Positions 31,242 to 34,120 of a stretch of 34,120 nt of DNA are shown piece by piece. Each line of letters begins with the position of its first letter. Position 1 is the first letter of the stretch. Source of the DNA: an uncultured Lachnospiraceae bacterium. GTDB lineage: Bacteria; Bacillota; Clostridia; Lachnospirales; Lachnospiraceae. The stretch lies in NCBI GenBank assembly GCA_910587045.1, contig CAJULG010000003.1, positions 1-34,120 on the forward strand, written 5' to 3'. A program made the position numbers and the translations under genes. The notes beneath the pieces were generated by a model. The model was not told the origin of the DNA. It saw nothing but the letters and a program-made list of their open reading frames with translations, and ran no database searches.

Positions 31242-32635
31242 GCTTCCTTCTTCTCCTTTTCTTCCTGGTCTGCCAAGGCAGCCTTTATCATAATTGCACA
31301 TTCAATCCGCTTTTTCTGTAATTCACAGCCAATATCATATGCATCCAGAATACTGCCATGAAAATGATAGGAATTGGCGGCGCATCCGCCGCTGCAATAA
31401 AAACGTGCAAAACAATTTCGACATTTTTCCTTTGCGTATACATTGCAAAGCTTAAATTCATCCCGGACTGCTTCTGCCTGGATCCCGTCATACACATTTC
31501 CCAACCGGAATTCCTCCTGCCCCACAAACTGATGGCAGGGATACAGATCCCCCCACGGGGTAACCGCCAGATATTCCGTGCCGGAGCCACAGCCGGACAG
31601 ACGCTTTGCCACGCATGGCCCCTGTGTTAAATCTATCATAAAGTGAAAGAACTGAAAACCTCTTCCTTCCTTCTCACGTTTTATCATTTCCTTTGCCAGC
31701 CTGTCGTATTCCTCCATCAGCTTCGGCAGGTCCGCCTCCTGAATGGCATAAGGCTCTTCCGGTGATGCCACTACCGGCTCTACGGAAATCTGCTGAAATC
31801 CCAGATCCGCCAGATGCAGCACATCCTCTGAAAAATCCAGATTATGATGGGTAAAGGTTCCCCGGACATAATAATTCGTCTGGTTCCTCAACTGGGCAAA
31901 CCGCTGAAATTTCGGCACGATGATGTCATAGGTACTCTTCCCGTTTCTGGCGGGACGCATATAATCATTTACCGATTTCCTGCCATCTATGCTTAAGACC
32001 ACGTTTGCCATTTCCTGATTGGCAAATTCCATGATCTCATCATTCAAAAGAATCCCGTTGGTCGTCAGCGTAAACCGGAAATTCTTATTATATGGCTCTT
32101 CCAGACTTCTCCCGTATCGAACCAGTTCCTTTACCACATCAAAATTCATGGTTGGCTCACCGCCGAAGAAATCGACTTCCAGATTCCTGCGGTTTCCGGA
32201 ATTGGCGATCAGAAAATCCAGCGCCTGTTTTCCTACCTCAAGACTCATAAGAGATCGGTCGCCATGATATTCGCCCTCTTCTGCAAAGCAATAGCGGCAG
32301 CCTAAGTTACAGTCATGGGCAATGTGCAGGCACAATGCCTTTACCACAGTCTTCCGCTTCTTGAAATCCATGACAAACTGTCTGTACTCATCTTCTGCAA
32401 ACAGGGCTCCCTGTTCCTTTAATGCTTCTATTTCTGAAAGCGCCTCCCGTAATTCCTCTTCCGGATACTCCGGCAGGGCCTCCTTCAATCCCTCATAGCT
32501 TGTCTCTGTCTGAGCTTCATTATTCTTTTCATATACTGCAATGGCATCATAGGTAATATCATCCACGACATGAACAGCGCCGCTGCACACATCCATGACG
32601 ATATTATAGCCATTACTCTTATACTGGTGAATCAC
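31238..32635 (-). CDS. scfB: Radical SAM/SPASM maturase of the SCIFF peptide
   Basis: Radical SAM enzyme that installs thioether (sactionine-type) cross-links in the SCIFF precursor; 465 aa. The SAM cluster cysteines are C109, C113 and C116 in HDCNLGCRYCFAEE, and VDFFGGEPTMNF follows. The C-terminal SPASM/auxiliary-cluster cysteines are GPCVAKRLSGCGSG, LYPCHQF, LCNVYAKEKCRNCFARFYC, SGGCAANS and CELQKK. The N-terminal ~90 residues hold the precursor-recognition domain (HQYKSNGYNIVMDVCSGAVH), typical of this subfamily. Start is GTG at 32635, with AGGAG 8 nt upstream; the out-of-frame ATG at 32637 meets a stop at once. It follows scfA by 89 bp including a hairpin and overlaps secDF by 4 bp. Confidence 0.95.
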   Translation of the reverse strand: MIHQYKSNGYNIVMDVCSGAVHVVDDITYDAIAVYEKNNEAQTETSYEGLKEALPEYPEEELREALSEIEALKEQGALFAEDEYRQFVMDFKKRKTVVKALCLHIAHDCNLGCRYCFAEEGEYHGDRSLMSLEVGKQALDFLIANSGNRRNLEVDFFGGEPTMNFDVVKELVRYGRSLEEPYNKNFRFTLTTNGILLNDEIMEFANQEMANVVLSIDGRKSVNDYMRPARNGKSTYDIIVPKFQRFAQLRNQTNYYVRGTFTHHNLDFSEDVLHLADLGFQQISVEPVVASPEEPYAIQEADLPKLMEEYDRLAKEMIKREKEGRGFQFFHFMIDLTQGPCVAKRLSGCGSGTEYLAVTPWGDLYPCHQFVGQEEFRLGNVYDGIQAEAVRDEFKLCNVYAKEKCRNCFARFYCSGGCAANSYHFHGSILDAYDIGCELQKKRIECAIMIKAALADQEEKEKKEA

Positions 32636-32681
32636 ATTCTTGCTCCTATGTTCTAAACATTATATGCACAAATACATAGAA

Positions 32682-32709
32682 GAGAGGACCGCTATATGGC
32701 AGTCCTCTC
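32682..32709 (-). terminator. Stem-loop between scfA and scfB, likely attenuator
   Basis: GAGAGGAC (minus strand, 32702-32709) pairs perfectly with GTCCTCTC (32682-32689) around a 12-nt loop, and is followed by the pyrimidine-rich TTCTATGTATTTG. It is a weak intrinsic terminator that could leave far more scfA than scfB mRNA, as expected for a small substrate and its enzyme. Confidence 0.5.
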
Positions 32710-32724
32710 CCTTATCTGATACAA

Positions 32725-32868
32725 TTATCTCTTATTCTCACAGGTCTGATTACCAACGGTACAAGAGGTCTTGCAGGCAGACTGACAAGAGGTCTGACAT
32801 TCGCCGCAGCCACCCTTCTCCATGGTACTCTTTAAGGTCTTATTCGTTAATGTCTTTATATGCTTCAT
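32725..32868 (-). CDS. scfA: SCIFF (six-cysteine) ribosomal peptide precursor
   Basis: 47-residue precursor peptide, short enough to be missed by gene callers. The leader is MKHIKTLTNKTLKSTMEKGG, the strongly conserved SCIFF N-terminus. The core has six cysteines at 21, 24, 28, 32, 36 and 43 (spacing 3-4-4-4-7) with Thr/Ser after several of them; C32 and T37 match the residues I recall being joined by a thioether in the Clostridium thermocellum homologue. It has an AGGAGG site 8 nt upstream (32877-32882), its own promoter and a downstream hairpin. Its maturase scfB follows. The product's biological role is unproved, but the gene is near-universal in Clostridia, so it is more likely a housekeeping or signalling molecule than an antibiotic. 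Confidence 0.97.
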   Translation of the reverse strand: MKHIKTLTNKTLKSTMEKGGCGECQTSCQSACKTSCTVGNQTCENKR

Positions 32869-32902
32869 TTAAATATCCTCCTTTGCTTTCACAACTTTCG
32901 CA

Positions 32903-32931
32903 ATTATACCATACTTTCCTGCTCTATGCAA
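32903..32931 (-). promoter_or_regulatory. Extended -10 promoter of scfA
   Basis: TTGCAT (32926-32931), a 17-bp spacer and a perfect TATAAT (32903-32908) with TGG in front (an extended -10 TGn motif) lie 35 bp upstream of the scfA ATG. They sit in the gap after the membrane protein gene's stop at 32937. It can drive scfA-scfB-secDF independently of upstream genes. Confidence 0.75.
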
Positions 32932-32936
32932 GAAGT

Positions 32937-33299
32937 TTAGCTTATCATTCCTCCCAGCATTCCGCCCCCGAGACAGAGCAGACAGGCGGCTGCATTTGCA
33001 GTTGATATCATATCCAGACTTGCGCTCATGATCATGGATACCCCGAAGATGATCAATATGTACAATCCTCCCAGGAGCAGCCCCCAGAAGAATTTCCGTT
33101 CCTTCACCCGCTTTCCTGTAATAAAACCACCGATAAAGGATGCAATGACATAGACTGCCATGATCACAATATTTACAACTGTTTCATTTAAACTCCACTT
33201 ATAAATAGCAAATGCCAGTATTGCAAGTGCAATTCCCGTAAATACATAGGCTGCTATCAGCGATTTGATTACTTCAAGTACCTTCATTGATTTTGACAT
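32937..33299 (-). CDS. TIGR04086-type small membrane protein
   Basis: 120-residue integral membrane protein with four predicted TM helices (~13-33, 43-62, 69-88, 97-117) and short loops, GFITGKRVKERKFF being the cytosolic one. The pattern and length match the family I recall as TIGR04086, commonly next to scfA in Clostridia; the function is unknown. Start ATG at 33299. Its stop is 69 bp from the scfA start, with the scfA promoter between, so it may be read by upstream transcription only in part. Its place beside secDF suggests an envelope or export-linked role, which is inference. yajC, often found nearby, is absent. Confidence 0.82.
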   Translation of the reverse strand: MSKSMKVLEVIKSLIAAYVFTGIALAILAFAIYKWSLNETVVNIVIMAVYVIASFIGGFITGKRVKERKFFWGLLLGGLYILIIFGVSMIMSASLDMISTANAAACLLCLGGGMLGGMIS

Positions 33300-33371
33300 A
33301 GTTTAACCTGCCTTTCCTCATATATGATTGCGTTCTGCAATTCTGCCATATTAAAGGATATGCAGGAGGTT

Positions 33372-33385
33372 GTTCTAATTAGAAC
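33372..33385. promoter_or_regulatory. 14-bp perfect palindrome upstream of the TIGR04086-type gene
   Basis: GTTCTAATTAGAAC is a complete palindrome in the 94-bp gap between the HAD gene stop (33394) and the membrane protein start (33299). On the minus strand its second half (TTAGAA) is 17 bp before a TTTAAT -10-like box, so a dimeric regulator bound there would cover a weak promoter. Alternatively it is just the tail end of the HAD transcript. Confidence 0.35.
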
Positions 33386-33393
33386 CAGATTCG

Positions 33394-34071
33394 TTACTGT
33401 ATCACTATGTTATCTGCAAATTCATCCCAATGCTCCATGATCTGCCGGGCGGATTCATAAATACGGTCTGCCTGCTGCCGCAGTTCCTGTGTGGGCTGGA
33501 TAAGATCAATGACCATGACCGCAGTCATACCTGCATGAATGCAGGCAAACATTCCGTTAATGGAATCCTCTACCCCCATTGCCTCCGCAGGTGATACTCC
33601 TACCAGCTCACAGGCGGCCAGATAGATATCTGGTGCAGGCTTACTGTTCTTTACCCGGTTGCCAAACATACAACCGTCAAAGTACGGGAAGATCCCTGCC
33701 TGTTCCAGGCTTCGTACCGCCCGGCTCTCCTCTGTGGAGGTGGCAAGGCCGATCTTCACCTTATGCTCCTGCAGGAATCTCAGAAGCTCCGGTATTCCCG
33801 GTTTTACATTTATCCCATGCTCTTTTACATGCCGGTCCAGGGCTTCCAGTACCCTGCCACGCATTTCCGCAAAAGGAAAATCCGCTCCGAATGCTTCTGC
33901 AAATACTTCTTTTGTATGAGCAGGGGAGCCTCCGGCAATCCGTTCGCAGATTCTTACCATATCCTCCCGGGGGATTCCATACTGCTTTGCTGTCTCTAAC
34001 CAGTACCTGCGGTATAACCGCTCGGAATCCAGCAGGACACCGTCCATGTCAAAAATTACCGCCTTTATCAT
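33394..34071 (-). CDS. HAD-superfamily phosphatase (beta-phosphoglucomutase/phosphatase-like)
   Basis: Mg-dependent HAD hydrolase, 225 aa. Catalytic residues are D8 (nucleophile) and D10 in VIFDMDGVLLDSE, T111 and S112 in LATSTEE, K144 in NSKPAPDIY, and E168/D169 in VEDSINGM. The helical cap (about 16-90) is of the subfamily I type used by beta-phosphoglucomutase and small sugar-phosphate phosphatases. A substrate cannot be named: a phosphoglycolate- or sugar-phosphate phosphatase and a beta-phosphoglucomutase are all possible. It is the first gene of the window's right-hand minus-strand run; the sequence beyond 34071 (49 bp) has a TATAGT-like -10 candidate, but the -35 region is cut off. Confidence 0.87.
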   Translation of the reverse strand: MIKAVIFDMDGVLLDSERLYRRYWLETAKQYGIPREDMVRICERIAGGSPAHTKEVFAEAFGADFPFAEMRGRVLEALDRHVKEHGINVKPGIPELLRFLQEHKVKIGLATSTEESRAVRSLEQAGIFPYFDGCMFGNRVKNSKPAPDIYLAACELVGVSPAEAMGVEDSINGMFACIHAGMTAVMVIDLIQPTQELRQQADRIYESARQIMEHWDEFADNIVIQ

Positions 34072-34120
34072 AACTTGTGCGCTTCCTTTCCTGTGTTATT
34101 CTTCTAAACTATATAACTTC

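Noticed and set aside
31242..31301. N-terminal extension of SecDF starting at 31301
   Set aside because: It overlaps the scfB coding end by more than 60 bp and adds 20 non-membrane residues; the start at 31241 has a proper ribosome-binding site and an ATGA overlap.
32725..32868. SCIFF peptide as a lantibiotic or bacteriocin
   Set aside because: The conserved leader, six-Cys spacing and SPASM maturase identify the SCIFF family; no immunity gene, dedicated transporter or lanthionine enzyme is present.

Overview
The window reads as a chromosomal segment of an anaerobic Firmicute of class Clostridia, most likely a Lachnospiraceae gut bacterium. The evidence is a SCIFF ribosomally made peptide with its radical-SAM maturase next to secDF, HemZ, the gene order secDF-recJ-relA-(...)-hisS-aspS, a cellobiose 2-epimerase plus intracellular GH26 mannanase pair, and large unknown proteins that I recall (unverified) as Lachnospiraceae DUF5716/DUF5717-type families. 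No rRNA, tRNA, CRISPR array, insertion sequence or phage gene was seen. One degraded gene (1029-1355) is the only sign of mobile-type DNA.

Left part (1-9425): a sugar-nucleotide-type NAD(P) epimerase, a relic of a PD-(D/E)XK/Rpn-type gene, an unknown membrane protein on the + strand, and a tight four-gene minus-strand unit (9329 to 2472). That unit encodes a 1189-residue beta-sandwich/helical-repeat protein, an actin/Hsp70-fold ATPase-like protein, a helical-repeat-like protein and a two-TM coiled-coil protein. It is the best candidate for an undescribed system here: an ATPase-like protein, scaffold and membrane anchor with no known function.

Middle part (9426-18625): a CobD/HisC-like PLP enzyme; an AraC-type regulator divergent from a two-gene intracellular beta-mannooligosaccharide module (cellobiose 2-epimerase, GH26) that ends in a strong hairpin; and a surface-polysaccharide operon (polyprenyl-phosphate sugar-1-phosphate transferase, UDP-galactopyranose mutase, UAP-type nucleotidyltransferase). 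The operon is driven by a perfect-consensus sigma-A-type promoter whose -35 box lies inside the last codons of an upstream lipoprotein gene.

Right part (18722-34071): a long minus-strand housekeeping run, read right to left: HAD phosphatase, TIGR04086-type membrane protein, scfA (SCIFF, 47 aa), scfB, fused secDF, recJ, relA (bifunctional Rel), an MBL hydrolase, hemZ, an HD-GYP protein, hisS, aspS and the lipoprotein. It links protein export, a thioether peptide, DNA repair, (p)ppGpp and probably cyclic-di-GMP signalling, heme synthesis and tRNA charging. Internal promoters before scfA and relA, and intercistronic hairpins before recJ and between scfA and scfB, suggest graded expression.

Several starts were revised on ribosome-binding-site grounds (secDF 31241, hisS 21861, recJ 28983, the actin/Hsp70-like gene 5741). 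All functions are read from sequence patterns and memory of families; no search was run.
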